From Ctenosaura bakeri (lineage: Eukaryota > Chordata > Lepidosauria > Squamata > Iguanidae), in assembly GCA_948474755.1 (NCBI GenBank), contig CAOLHI010001848.1:186001-250000 (forward strand): 64,000 nt of DNA. The letters are read 5' to 3'. Shown here piece after piece: positions 9,692-21,983 of the stretch. Below the pieces are notes generated by a model, which was not told the origin of the DNA, did not search any database, and saw only the letters and a program-made list of their open reading frames with translations. Every line of letters begins with the position of its first letter. Positions within the stretch are counted from its first letter, which is position 1. Position numbers and translations under genes: made by a program.

Positions 9692-12600
9692 CAAATGAGG
9701 CTGCTACTACCAGGGCAGCTGCACCACCAGCTGATGAGAAACTTTCAGGAAGATGGCCCCCATCTCAGGCAGAATTGGTGGATCTTGTGGAGAGACACCC
9801 ATCCTTCCCAGCATGTCTTTGGGAAAGGGGAAGCATCAAGGGAGTCTGTGCCTCTTGTAGTGACTTAAATGAGCTATAAACTAAAGCTGAGCTATTAACC
9901 ACCTGGTGTCTCAGGGTCAAGCACCTATTGATGTCCCAATAGGTGCTCTGTGCTCTTGTTCACAACTGTTTGTTGCACCAGGTTTTGAGTACTCTTCCTT
10001 TTCATGGATTTAGTTTAGCTTTTTGACCTCTGGACTGATCTGTGTTTTAGATTTTCTTGCCTTTTCCTTTTTTGGACTTTGGTTGTTATGACTACTGGCT
10101 TCTTATGACAAATTATGAAATGGCTGATACCTTGCTACTGAACCAGCCTTCAGCTTTGGTGAACTCCCTTAATTACCTGGGTGAGATATAGACTGGCTTG
10201 ACTCACCTGTAATGGCTTTCCTTATTACAGCCTGCATCCCCTAACACTTGCTGCCTCTAGGCACAGAGCAATGTGATTTCAGAAATAACAGAGGGGAAAA
10301 AACCTGAGTACTTTTTGAGACTTTTGGTTCATCTGGAGAGCCCTCTGAATTATTTCAGCTGTGCTATGTCTGAGTGATTTCAGATGGGAGATAAAGGTGA
10401 CAAGAGGTGCTGTACTGTTATTTTCTCTTCTTTACCTGTCTGGTTGTAAATTATTCTTGGCTATTGGTCTTGTCTTCCCTATCTTTTCCCCACTTTGTTG
10501 AGTGGATACTATAATTTGAGAAATCCTTGATGTAAATCCTGTGAGTCTTTATACAATGAGACTGAACAGACTTCCTGCGAGTTTGCCTGTAAGCAATGGC
10601 CAGGATCCAATGACATCATTATACTGACAGAACATCTGTTATGGAAGTGTTGTACAAGAGCAGTATCTGAGATCTCATTGCATATGTGGTTTCCATGTTT
10701 TTGTGGCTGCACAGCAGCAATCACCAGAAGTGCAATCCAGCATAACTACCCCAGTTGGGTTTTGCACTCCATGAGTGCACAGTTTGATTTACATCAACGG
10801 ATTTTGTGGCATGGTCTCAGTGGAAGCTGGAAAAATGTAAGCATGTATGGAAGTCAATAAGTTTTCTATATAAGGTGGTACTTGTATGTCCTCTATACCC
10901 TATCAGGAATGGTTGGAAAAATAACTAGATATTTCTGCTGTAAGCTAAGAATAAACTACTGATAATGGGTGAAGAATTTACAATGGCAGTTCTAATGGTA
11001 GGTGAGTTGAGAAGAGTTCTTATTATTGCTTCAGATATAATTTGCTTCAATTTGTACCCAGAGAATTCCTACCTTATTAATTTTCATCAATTGCTACCCA
11101 AAGATATCATTCGGAATAATTCAGAATGTATAGATATAAATGTGTTTCAATAAATTAAGACACTTTCACAGAATTTCCATACTAAAAGATATAATGGAGA
11201 GCTTGACATTGCTTGCATTACATTGAATCTCCAGTACAAGAGCCTTTCTGTTGAAGAGTGTAGTGCAAATTATTTAAAATGTTTAATCTAGAAAAGAGAT
11301 TGAATTCTGAGGTGCGGGTCAGTATTATACTGAATAGAAACAATTTTTTGATCTTAATACTATTTATAGTGAACAGGTGGGAGTTTCAAATAAAAAAATT
11401 ACAGTAATTAATATTGAGACACATCAGTTGATGTTGCAGATCTTAACTATGCCAAGATGTATTATATTTGAGTATATATTATGCATATATGATATTTTTT
11501 CACTGTGACATGTATAAACTTGATCTAGGTCCACCCACACAAAGAATACAAATGTTTGCACTATTTTCCTTTTCTATATGTCACATCCATATGCTTTCAT
11601 AACAGGCATTCATCAGACTTTCAAAATATTGGGAAAACAGTGAAGAGAGTCAAGAGTTCCATTTCATTCATTATATTTATCCCACTTACACCCACTTTTC
11701 TGCTGGAATATCTCAGCAACCTCACCATACAGTTTGAAACATCTCAGTAACCTCCCGCCCAAGCACTAATCAAAATTCACACCAGTAAATTTCAAGGGTA
11801 CCACAGTGCTGCATACAGTGAGGGCTGACACAGTAAACACATGGAAGATCAACACAAGAGAAATGGTGTCCAATTTGATTGCCATTGCATACAGTGTTTA
11901 AAAATGAAAGTGAAAAATTCAGTCATCATTAGCAGGGAAGTTAAACTGAGTAAAATCTCAAGTTGCTTTCAATTCTTTTAGTGCAGTCTGATGAATCAAA
12001 GAACAATACACTCAAGGTGTAATGAATAATTCATCAGTACGATGAATGTAAAGTCTTCAGCTATAAATACATTGATACAGGACCCAGTGACAGCATAATT
12101 AACAAGGGACATGGCACTTTGACTGGTGGAGGATGTTACCATTGTATGCCAAAGAATAATTTTAACTTCCTCATTTTTTCCTGTTTCATTTTTAAAATGT
12201 TTGGTCTCATGGAATGTATACTTTATGTTAACAACCAGAAATAAGACATGCATGTCCTGGTTCCTCCATCCAACTTGCTACGTCCTATTTCTTTTCCAGT
12301 TTTTTTCTGTCTTTCTAAGGCTTCATTTGGCACGATATTTTTGTAGTTTAATCCAGTTTTCATACATGTGTGGTTTTTTTAACAAAATAAAACAAAACCA
12401 AGAACAGTTTCCAATGGAAGTGCTAGGATTTTTTTTTTCTTATTTTGTGGTATCAAGAGAGACTGTCAAAACCCTACCTTCTGCAACATCAAAAACAGAA
12501 TTCTTCAGGTTGGGGGACAAACTGAATCAATGATGGAAATAACTCCATCACTTATTTATGACCTTTGTGCTCATTGTTTATTTCTAAAGGTGGTTATTAA

Positions 12601-13445
12601 GCCAGATATTGTCAAAACAACTTGCAGGGGTGAAAAACGAGGAGGCAGCTTTAGCAACTGACAGTAAACAATAATGATTTTATTAGAAAAACATAATGCA
12701 ATTCCCATCATGGAGGGGATGGTTGCTCTCATAACTCACCTTCTGGAGTTGGAAGATTCTGAAACACATTCAGAGTGCCAGGAATACCAGGAATTTACAA
12801 CTCCTGAGTCAGAGGTGCTGGAAGCTGAGGCAAAGGGGGTCCCCAACTCCCCAGCAGAAGGTTGAAGATGTGATACAGCCATTCTCTGAGCACAGAAGGA
12901 ATAAGAAGTTATGTCAATCCCAGAGATTCTTAAGTAGGAGACACTGACTAACTGCTCCTTGCTGGCTTTGTTTACTTGGACTGCTATCTTGTTGTATTAC
13001 TTCTGCTCTGGCTGATGACCAACCTCTTGCTTCTTCCTTCATCCTGCTGAATAACCTGTGACTGACCTGGACTGGCATTACTACCCAACAGCTTTTGCAT
13101 TCCATCCACCTGTTTTCTGGGATGCTTGCTGACTGGAGCATAGGACAGTTGCACCCCATTGTTTTCTGATGATAGAGGTATCTACATGGACTGCTAGTTG
13201 TGGGAATCACCTCAACTTGGACTCTTACTTGATCCAGTCCCCCTTCCCTCTTGACATGAGATAGGTAATACATTGTGGCTTGCTCGACTGTGTGCTAGGT
13301 ATCACTAAGGTTTAAACAGCCTGTGTTTAGTGGGCAGTAAAAGAATAATGGTGCTAGATCAGGCCAAAAGCCTATTTAGACCAACACCCACATAGTAGAG
13401 TATCTGCTGTCTGTGAGAAGCTCACCACCATGTCATGACTGCAAT
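9692..13445. other. No gene seen; small hairpin at 9920-9947
   Basis: Several open frames of 60-135 aa occur (the largest at 12126-12533) but have no motifs, and their composition is that of translated AT-rich DNA. A perfect 11-bp inverted repeat (AGCACCTATTG, 6-nt loop) lies at 9920-9947. Confidence 0.5.
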
Positions 13446-13455
13446 CCTCCATCTT

Positions 13456-13655
13456 GTTGTTGTTGTTGTGTACATTAAGATCATTTCCAACATATAATGA
13501 CCTTAAGACAAACTTATCATGGTGCTTTCTGGGGAGTGAGAGTGCATGATATGCCCAAGGAAATCCAGTAGGTTTCCATGGATGGGCAGGGAATCAAATC
13601 CTGGTCTCCATGGTTGTAGGCCAATCCTTAAACCACTACACCATGCTGGTTCTCT
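13456..13655 (-). mobile_element. Sauria-type SINE (tRNA head, BovB-like tail)
   Basis: On the minus strand it begins AGAACCAGCATGGTGTAGTGG (A box) followed by GATTTGATTCCC (B box). It runs through the CCTTGGGC...TCACT segment and ends in an (ACA)n tail near 13456-13466. A perfect 10-bp TSD (CCTCCATCTT) flanks it at 13446-13455 and 13656-13665. This is the standard layout of squamate tRNA SINEs mobilised by BovB. Confidence 0.85.
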
Positions 13656-13665
13656 CCTCCATCTT

Positions 13666-15308
13666 ATGCTTTCTGGCAATTGATATACAAAAGTGAACTG
13701 TCTCTGATCCTGAAGATGATACATAGCTATCCTGATTATTAGCTGTTGATGGTCCTGTCATCCATAAATTTACCCCAAACTCATGTAAAGGCATCTAAAT
13801 TGCCAGTCATAAGTATATCTTGTGGCAGTGTGCTCCACAGTTTAATTATGCATCATGTGAAAAAAGTAATTCTTTTAATTTATTCTGAAATCTCCCACTG
13901 TTTAGCTTCAGTAGATTTTTCTGAGTTCTAGTTTTATGAGGGAAGGAATAAAGGTTATTTCTAACTACTTTCTCCACACCATGAAACATTTTATGTGAGC
14001 TTTTTTTTAAAAAAAAATGTCTCCCCTTACTCATCCTCTTTACAGCCTAAAGAACTTGAAATATTCTAACTTCCTGTAATTTGTTACTGGTATCTCACAC
14101 CTAAAAAATGACTGAAATAACAAAAAATAAATTTTCACCTTGTTACAGAGGCTATCATTTCCTGGGCACTTCATGCTTGCTGGTCTTTCCCAGCATTAGA
14201 AAGATTTTTGCTAGATATACAGAATGACATTGAGAGAATTACAAATCAGACAGGTACATCAGACTCTGGCCTAACTCTGTAAAATGTTTTCAGAGATACA
14301 AACAAAAAATCTGGTGCATAAGGATTTGATCTCATTCCTTTTGCTGGCACCTAGGCAGGTGGTTGTTTTCGACTGGTAAGGAGTTTAAGAAGATTTATGG
14401 CATTGTAAAATTTTGAACTCAGCCTTATTAGAAAAATTAGCATGTCAGATCAAGCATGCAAACAGACAAAGAGATAACATTTTGAAGGTACTTGGTTCAC
14501 TTTTATTAGCTTTCTGAATTATGAGGATAGTAGTGTTGCTCCCCAGTGTCTCATAAGGATTTACAGAGATCATTGATGAGATGAAACAGAAAGATCTTTC
14601 TTTGATTGACTCTTCTTATGATAAACTTTATTCTGTATCCAGTTTAAGATCTTTAATTATTTTAAATTGCTTTTAGGTAACAATGTAGATTCATGCTTAT
14701 TGTTTGTTGCTGTGCACCCAGCATGGAATTCACTTCTTTTTTCAGGATCCACATTCCAGGTTGACAGTTTCATTAGACTGTATGTCACAACCACATGTTC
14801 CCTTCCTTGGTCAATCTATGTGAGCTCAAACATATAGGGAGTTGGAAAATGGTTTCTACTTTGCCCCATATGTCTCACCTGATGTTTGCTTCTATTGAAT
14901 CTTACTTACTCTTTTACTGTGTGTTCTGCCAGTTTAATGAGATCCTTTTGGAGCTCATTGAAATTCATTTTTATCCCTACCTCTCAACTAGTCACAACTG
15001 GTGAATTTGAGAGGGAGCAGAGAGAACACTGAGCACTCAGATTGGCATGCGGAAACGCTGGAGGAGATCAGAAAGACAGGGGCGGCACTCTCACACTTTT
15101 AAAAAGTTGTGGCCTTCCACTTTCTACAAGGCTCTCTGCCACTCAGCCCAAAAGGGTTTCCTGTAAAAAAAAATATGTTCAGATACTGTGGAAGGCACAG
15201 AAGCCTATCCAATCTTTAAAGAACAATAAACCTAGTAATCCTAGGTACCAGATAATGTGATTTCCTTTCAGATAATAAGACATAACCATTGCTGCAGAAG
15301 GATTACAT

Positions 15309-15339
<31 letters not shown>

Positions 15340-17035
15340 CAACCCCTCCTGTTTTGCTTTGCTGCTAGATATAAGAGCCCCAGTTGTACATATGCTTTTT
15401 GTTCAGGGATTCATCTGTAGGGTCTAATTCACCTTACCTATAGTCCTCGTGGATCTACAATTATGTTAAAACAATGACATAAAGCAGAAAGAAACAGAAT
15501 GAATTGTAAAACAAACAAACAAAAACAGCTGAGATCAGAGCCAAGACTTCCCCTGACAACAATCAGAGAGCCCCAAACGTTCTTTGAAAAAGAACTGCTT
15601 CAGCCAACTGCCTAAAGATTTGAAAGATGTACATGCTGCATAAGTCAAAATGCTTTAACTAGACTCCCCAAAGCCACCTTCTATTAACAGTGGCAAAGGC
15701 TTAAACTAAACAGCGTTCTACTGAGCTAGAATTATCAAATGTAAATGCCATTCCTTTCTGAAGGACATATTAGTTCTTTTACGCCTGCCAGCAGATGAAC
15801 ATTTTGGAACAGGAAACAAAAGCCAATTATTATTATTTTTTTAAAGAAAACTTTTTCCTGCAGTCATGTTCCCTTGAATATTTCAAGTTCACTAGTGTTC
15901 TGCTCACATACTCACTTCATATTTTTTGCACACCCTTTCCTATGTAGCAATTTCCCACTTCACTGCTGGCAGGAGGCAATGCTAATGTACTCCTACTTCT
16001 TTGTAATTATCCCTGATTGATATTAGTTATTATCAAAATGCATTCTTTTCTCATTTCAGATGAGAGCCACAATGAAATACAACTGATAGGAGAATTAGCT
16101 TTCTTCATGAGTGACAGGGTACTGCAATTCAGAATTTTTAATTTTCCCAGGACCCATTTCATCTCTCAGTGAGTGGAGAATTATTTGCTTTTCTTTTGCT
16201 TTAATTGAGAATCACAATACTTTCCGTTTGGAATCACCCGAGACTTCTTTAATTAGTAAGGATATCTGTGCAGCAAAGAAGTGCAAAATCAGCCCAATCC
16301 TGACCTAACAATACATGCCTGGCACTTGTATTATCAATGAAATGTTCAGTTTTAAGAGGTTTTGAGAAGAAAAACTTTAGAAGGGAAGAAAGGAAAGTGG
16401 AAACTGTACTGGCCCCCATGAAAAGCATTGGAGAACATTAGAAATGGCTTGATAATTGTCATCAGTTGAGACTGTGAAACAAATAGTGTTTTTTTTTTAA
16501 CTGAAAAGTTGACTGGTCTGGTTATTGGTTAATACTATGCAGTTTTTAAGGTCTCCTTAGTGTTCACAGAGCATTTCCGTAAGTGCTATTAAATGATCTT
16601 ATGTTCAGTAATTGCATCATTTATGAATCTTTGTGTAAGTCAAGAGTGTTACCCCCTTGCCTAACCCTGTCCCAGGGTTTACAACTTTGATGAACCCTAT
16701 CCCAGGGTTAATTAATCTAACCCACCAGAGAGGTCACTCGAATGTGCACGTAGGCAATCAAGGTTGTACCATCTAAAAAGACCAGGCCAGTAAATATCCC
16801 CAGTCATGTAGCAACAGAAGACCTCATGTTATTGCCCTGGTGGACAAATGGTCTTTGACCTTTTAAGGAGTCCACTTGAAGGGAGTCAAAGTGTTGGGCA
16901 CTGGAAGTAATAAACCTTATCATCTCCAGAAACCCACACGGCAGCCTCAAAGTGGAGGAAGATCCTGTTATTTAGATGATCTTCCGATATCAGAGAAATG
17001 CCAGGTATGGAGATGTTTTGCTTTCTTTTCTTTTT
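13666..17035. other. No gene seen; contains a CA microsatellite
   Basis: No coding sequence I can support; open frames are under 75 aa. A CA microsatellite lies at 15308-15336 and an A/T-rich run near 15830-15845. Confidence 0.5.
15308..15336 (+). repeat. (CA)n microsatellite
   Basis: About 14 uninterrupted CA units. Confidence 0.95.
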
Positions 17036-17276
17036 TTTTAATTATTTATTTGTATCCCACCTCTCCATATGGATTGAGACGGCGAACAACTTACAAATAG
17101 CATGTATTTCGAAACATTTCTATACATGCCCTCAACAAGCTGGGTCCTCATTTTACTGACCTGCGAAAGGATGGAAGGCTGAGTCAACCTTGGAGCCCGG
17201 CAGGATCGAACTCACAATCTTGTGGCTTGCAGTACTGGCGTTTAACCACTGCGCCACCAGGGCTCCCTTTCTGCCC
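17036..17276 (-). mobile_element. tRNA-derived SINE with LINE-type tail (copy 2)
   Basis: Minus strand: AGCCCTGGTGGCGCAGTGG head (A box), GAGTTCGATCC (B box), the GGTTGACTCAGCCTTCC body, then a tail reading CCGTCTCAATCC...GGTGGGATACAAATAAAT, very like an L2/CR1-type LINE 3' end. The head is the best preserved of the four copies, but its tail differs from copies 1, 3 and 4, so two tail subtypes are present. Confidence 0.8.
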
Positions 17277-17904
17277 TGTTTGTTTGTTTTCCCTGGGAAA
17301 GGATTTGCCTTCAAAGTAAATTTTTCCTACAAATAGTTCATGTTTTAAGGCTAGAAAGGACAGGACACAGGAGGGAATGCAAGAAGAAAAAGGCGATGCA
17401 ATGCTGTGATCCCTGCCTCTCTAACAGAAGACTTCAGGAGAGGTGCAGTATATTATCCTATTTTTCCTGATTTTCACTCTTTAAGTCTATTAGCCCTTGA
17501 ATGAGTGTGGGTGTGTGTGAGCTTAAGTACAAACTATTGCTATTCAATAAAGCTGTTCATTGAATCTCTTTGTGTGGTTTCTGACTGAGCCAGACCCTGT
17601 AAACATTGGGTTAAAAAGATCCTAATTACCCTGCCCTCTTTGCATTGCTAAAGCAGTGCTCAGAGCTAATTTCCCCAGCTCTGACAGCTTTTGGGAATCC
17701 CCTTAAGGAAGTCCCAAGCAAGCAGGGTAACAAGAGGTAGAAAGCAAGTGCTTTCAAAAATATTAATTTATGTTTTGTGAACATGGCTTTATCATACAAA
17801 AACATGAACTGATGAAGTAATATTTCATTACCTGTGGGCTCTCTCACCAGTACAGCATTGTGATAGGAGAAGACACATGCTAAAATTCTCACTACTACTC
17901 TTAA
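17277..17904. other. No gene seen
   Basis: AT-rich sequence without recognisable elements. Confidence 0.45.
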
Positions 17905-18062
17905 TATAGCAATAGCATTTATTTCTATATCGCTTATCAACTGAGTGTTATCTAAGCAGTTTACAATGTATTTTAGCTAATTGCCCCAACAAGCTGGGTA
18001 CTCGTTTTACCGACCTACGGAAGGATGGAAGGCTGAGTCAACCTTGGAGCCCGGCAGGATCA
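17905..18062 (-). mobile_element. tRNA-derived SINE, head-truncated (copy 3)
   Basis: Carries the body (GGTTGACTCAGCCTTCC complement near 18028-18044) and the GCTATTGCTAT-type tail near 17905-17925. It stops inside the B-box area at GGCAGGATC, so the tRNA head is missing. Confidence 0.75.
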
Positions 18063-20543
18063 AAAGGCATAAGAGCCCTTCCAGTGTATCAATATGGAAT
18101 CTTTCACAATGTCATAGCAGTTTAATGTGCAGTTGCTGTGACAGTGCAGGGATGAGTAGAACCATCTATTTCTAGTCCATGGCATTTCCACATGTTTTTA
18201 TAATTCTGTTTCATTCCTGCATTAGTCTGCAAAATGTGATAAATGGTGATCTTTCTGATCTACATGTAGGCACAGTTTGGAGCATAAGCGCTCCCACCTG
18301 ACCTCTTTGCCAGATCAAGGAACGCAAGACAAGCTGAAAATAGTAGCAACATGAGTAGCTGCAATAGAGGTTGAATAGGAATAAATAAGAAAGCTTCTGT
18401 GCATGATTTATTTATTATTTTATTTAAATTGGAATCCCCTCACCTAACAAACTCTAGCTTATGATTCTTGCTAGGACCCAGTGTTAAAGCAGAAGTGGGA
18501 ATTCTGTGGTCCTCCAGAGGTTGTTGGACTACAGCTCTGCTGGTTATGGCTGTTGGGTCTTCCAGTCTAATAGCACTGAAGGTATGCCTGATTCCCATCC
18601 TTATACTAAAAAAACACAAATGCAGACCCCCTGGTTTATTTAGTGTCTCCTGTTGACAAGAAGAGCTAAGCAGGAGCAAACAAGCATCATCCCACAGCAC
18701 ATTTGTTTGTCCCCTATAAACCAGAATTTTAAATAATTCATATGTTATATAGTCGTATAATGTCATACCCTCCAACATTTTTATCAGTGAAATTGGGACA
18801 TATGTGGCCAACCAACATCAGAGTGTGGTGAAGATGACAGAAGGTATTAATGAGGATGGAAAGACAAGCTAATAAAGGCAAAGCAGTTTGTTTTTAGCTG
18901 AGTCTACAAGGAAGGGCAAGCTTCTGCCCCCTCCTATCCTCTCCCCCATGCTGAGTTAATTGAGTGCAAACTACTTTTGTTCTCCATATTGTGAGCAAAA
19001 CACAGGCTAATGAAGACATGCTGGCCTAAGGGGCTAGCAAAGACTTTTTGATTCTGGGAGGCTTCTGGTGACTGACTGAGAGCTCTTACTGAGTGACACT
19101 TTCCCCCAGTCGTACCTTTTCATTTTTTTTTAATTTGGTGGTTGTTTTAATAAATTTAATCTGTTTATTTTCATTTTAATAGTATAATTTATTTAGTCTT
19201 TAGATCTGTATGTTTTCTAATCATGCCACAGATCATCCTGTGTCCAAGTATTGGGGAAAAAGAGAACAATTAAATAGATTAATAAAGGGACATTGTATAG
19301 AGATCCTAGGTTATTTCTGAAATCATAAACTTTGTGGGTTACAATCTATTTCATAATCCACCAAAATGCATGCTATAACAAAGCTCTTAGTCTTAAAGTG
19401 GTATGCAAATTGTTGTTGCTATTGTCCTTGTTGTTGCAACTAACTGAAATGCTGCTCTGTTTGCGGAATTTCTTTTTCTTGTTATCTATTTTCTGTGGGG
19501 AATCTAATTTCATGCTCTGAAAGAGAGTATAACTGACACAAAAGTGTTATTCGAATGTTCCTATTGAAATGGCTGAAGATGATCTGTCCTTTTATTTATG
19601 TTTAGTAACTGTGAACAACTCCTGAAGAATTGTGGCATGCAACTGCTGCCAAATTCCAACATCTAGATAAGCAAATATTAGATAATGGAGTATTTGCTGC
19701 CCTTTCAAAGATGCAAATATCAGTTAAGAACCTAAACATTGCTCAGCTTATGTGTGAATTAGGGCTTAAGCTATCATTTGTGAAAAGGCACAGAAAAAAA
19801 TGTAAGTAAAATACCTATAATGCCCAGCTAGTCTGATACATACCCCATCGTTGTAATTCTTGAATGTCTGGCAATGAAGTGCAACATTCATTCATCTACT
19901 CATTCCATGAATTTTTCATTTGAAAGTCTAAAGATGTCCTGTGTGATGCATTTTAGAAATGTGCTTTATGCATTTCACAAAAGGCTGCTAAATCTATCTG
20001 CTGTACCTATTTAATATGAAATTACACTTCCCCAATTTCATTCACTGCAACCTTTTGTTAAAAAAAAAAAAAGTGCCCTGTTGAGTGTTGTGCTAAAATA
20101 TAGAATTTCCTTATATATCTTGGGAAATATATATAGGTCTTGTTAAATTGTCTGTCCCAGATAGATTTTAAATGGAAGTTTCAACCTGAATAAAATGAGA
20201 ATTAAGCACTGATACTTAGCACTGGCATTTTCTGATATATAGGCATGTTCTAATTAAATTGTTCTTGTTAATCAGTACTTGGTTGTACAGCATTGCGGCA
20301 GGAACCCATAAGGAGAGTAGAGTTATAAGAATGTATTGGAATTATTTATATGAAGCAGTGTTGTGAGACTATATATTGGAACTATTTATAGGAAGCAACT
20401 AGTCTCACCTTTTGCTCCTGAATGGTGTATCACCAGAATTTCATTTCTGAATGCAAAATGCATTTTTGTAATGGCAAATTGACTTAACCCCCACCCCCAA
20501 CCCCCTTATCTTTAATGAGCTGTGTCTCTACTGCATGCATGAC
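18063..20543. other. No gene seen; one old inverted-repeat fragment
   Basis: A stretch near 18500-18590 (GTTGTTGGACTACAGCTCTGCTGG...) resembles the dispersed 'ctacaattcccagcagccc / acatctggagg' repeat also present near 23790-24060, 38065-38160, 39955-40050 and 55900-56000. The rest is unremarkable. Confidence 0.45.
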
Positions 20544-20546
20544 ATA

Positions 20547-20978
20547 GGCCCTTTCCTCATGTCATTTACCATGCAAAAGAGCGCCTGGAGCATCACACGA
20601 TTGTGAGGAGCGATCTGCACGGCCCGCTCACAATCGCGCAACGCTCCAGGGTAGGGCAGGTGCCGCTCGTGTACTTTTTCATTTTCGGCTTTCAGCCAAA
20701 AATGGTGTGCGATCGCACATTGCTCCAGGGCCCCGTGCGCACTTGCCATGTGTGCGGAGCCTCTGGAGCTGTGGCAGTCGTGCTTCCTGCCCCAGCGCAA
20801 CCTGGGAAAACCCCAGGCTGCACTGTGGAAGAAAGAGGCAGGACTCTCATACTGCCTGCTCAGGAGCAGGCAGCTCATGCGGAGCTGAAGTAACCGCGAT
20901 GCAAGAGCCTCTCGCTGGAGGCTGCTCATGCGATCCCAGCACCCCAGCTCCGCAAAAAGGTAAGCTGTGGAAATAGCC
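20547..20978. mobile_element. GC-rich non-autonomous DNA transposon with GGCC(C/A)TTTCC-type termini
   Basis: The left end is GGCCCTTTCCTCATG; the right end, reverse-complemented, reads GGCTATTTCCACAGC, so imperfect terminal inverted repeats are visible. ATA lies directly outside both ends (20544-20546 and 20979-20981), a likely 3-bp TSD. The interior is strongly CpG-rich (several GCGATCGCAC-like strings), unlike its surroundings. The 196-aa open frame on the minus strand (20528-21118) runs across both ends of the element and has no motif, so I do not call a gene. Grouping with the hairpin MITEs rests on the shared termini. Confidence 0.55.
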
Positions 20979-20981
20979 ATA

Positions 20982-21837
20982 GCCTTCTGAGCTTCCCAAC
21001 AATGTGTGGAGGGCTGGTGGATGATGGGAGCTACGCAAAACTGCGATAGCACTTCCCTCCTGCCACTGAGCTCTGGCCAAAATGCTATACCAGAGTCAAG
21101 TGTATCAAAAAACAACATATAGCAGAATATGTCGACACAGCTTCAAAAGCATGCACAGCAGAGTTTAAACTTGCAGCAATGCTCTGAAGCCACAAAAACT
21201 CACCCATGCAGTGTTATCTTCCAACTTGGAGGCATTTAATCTTCTCTTACAATAAGAGATGTAAATATGTACAAGATTCACAGATCCTCCCAACAGAAGC
21301 TCAGCATTCCTTCTGCACACAGCTGGCATAGCCTCTTCTGGGCATAGCCTCCGGCCAACATGATCAGGCAATCAAGAGGACAGTTGGCTAGAACCCAGCT
21401 CCTTATATACAACCCTTATTGATGCAACATCCAACCAACTTTGCATTTCCCATGTCTGATGAAACCCTCTGTCCCTGACTCATATCACAATGACTCAGCT
21501 AGAGTCACATGGGATTACCTCATGCACTGTCATCCCCAGGTGCAATCCACAATGTACATCATATGTATTTTATTGGACCAAAGGTCATGTCCAGTCTTTC
21601 CTCACACAATGCACTGTCATGACTGTAGAGGTGTAGCTAACATACCCTCTATTCTGCCATGGTTTTATAAAACAAAATTGAAGTATCATCACTGCATGTT
21701 GTTGAGTTCACATTCTCATTCTGCATACCATATGAATACTTTTTGCAGGACAGGTAGAAGCTTGTTGGGAATCACACAGATCATCTCTCTCTGCTGACTC
21801 AATGGCCTAGTGGGATAACTAGGTAGACCTAGGTTCC
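20982..21837. other. No gene seen
   Basis: Mixed-composition sequence. Open frames under 120 aa (for example 21441-21797) have no recognisable domain. Confidence 0.45.
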
Positions 21838-21983
21838 ATTCTCACAGCACAGTAATAGCAGCATTCTTTCACTTTAACTGCCATGGTTCTGTCCTATGGA
21901 ATCCTGGGATTGTCAGTTTAGGTAGGGGCATTTAGAATTATCGACCAGAGAGCTTTAGTGCCTCACCAAACTGTAAACTACTA
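21838..21983. repeat. Degraded one-armed fragment related to the hairpin MITEs
   Basis: Contains CTATGGAATCCTGGGATTGTCAGTTTAGG and GGGGCATTTAGAATTATCG, parallel to the internal text of the hairpin element at 31411-31612. The second arm is lost where the LINE begins. Confidence 0.4.

Noticed and set aside
12126..12533. 135-aa plus-strand open frame
   Set aside because: Phe/Leu/Ser-rich translation of AT-rich DNA, no motif, no repeat or splice context.
20528..21118. 196-aa minus-strand open frame
   Set aside because: It crosses both ends of a GC-rich transposon, has no recognisable domain, and overlaps other long frames; low stop density from high GC explains it.
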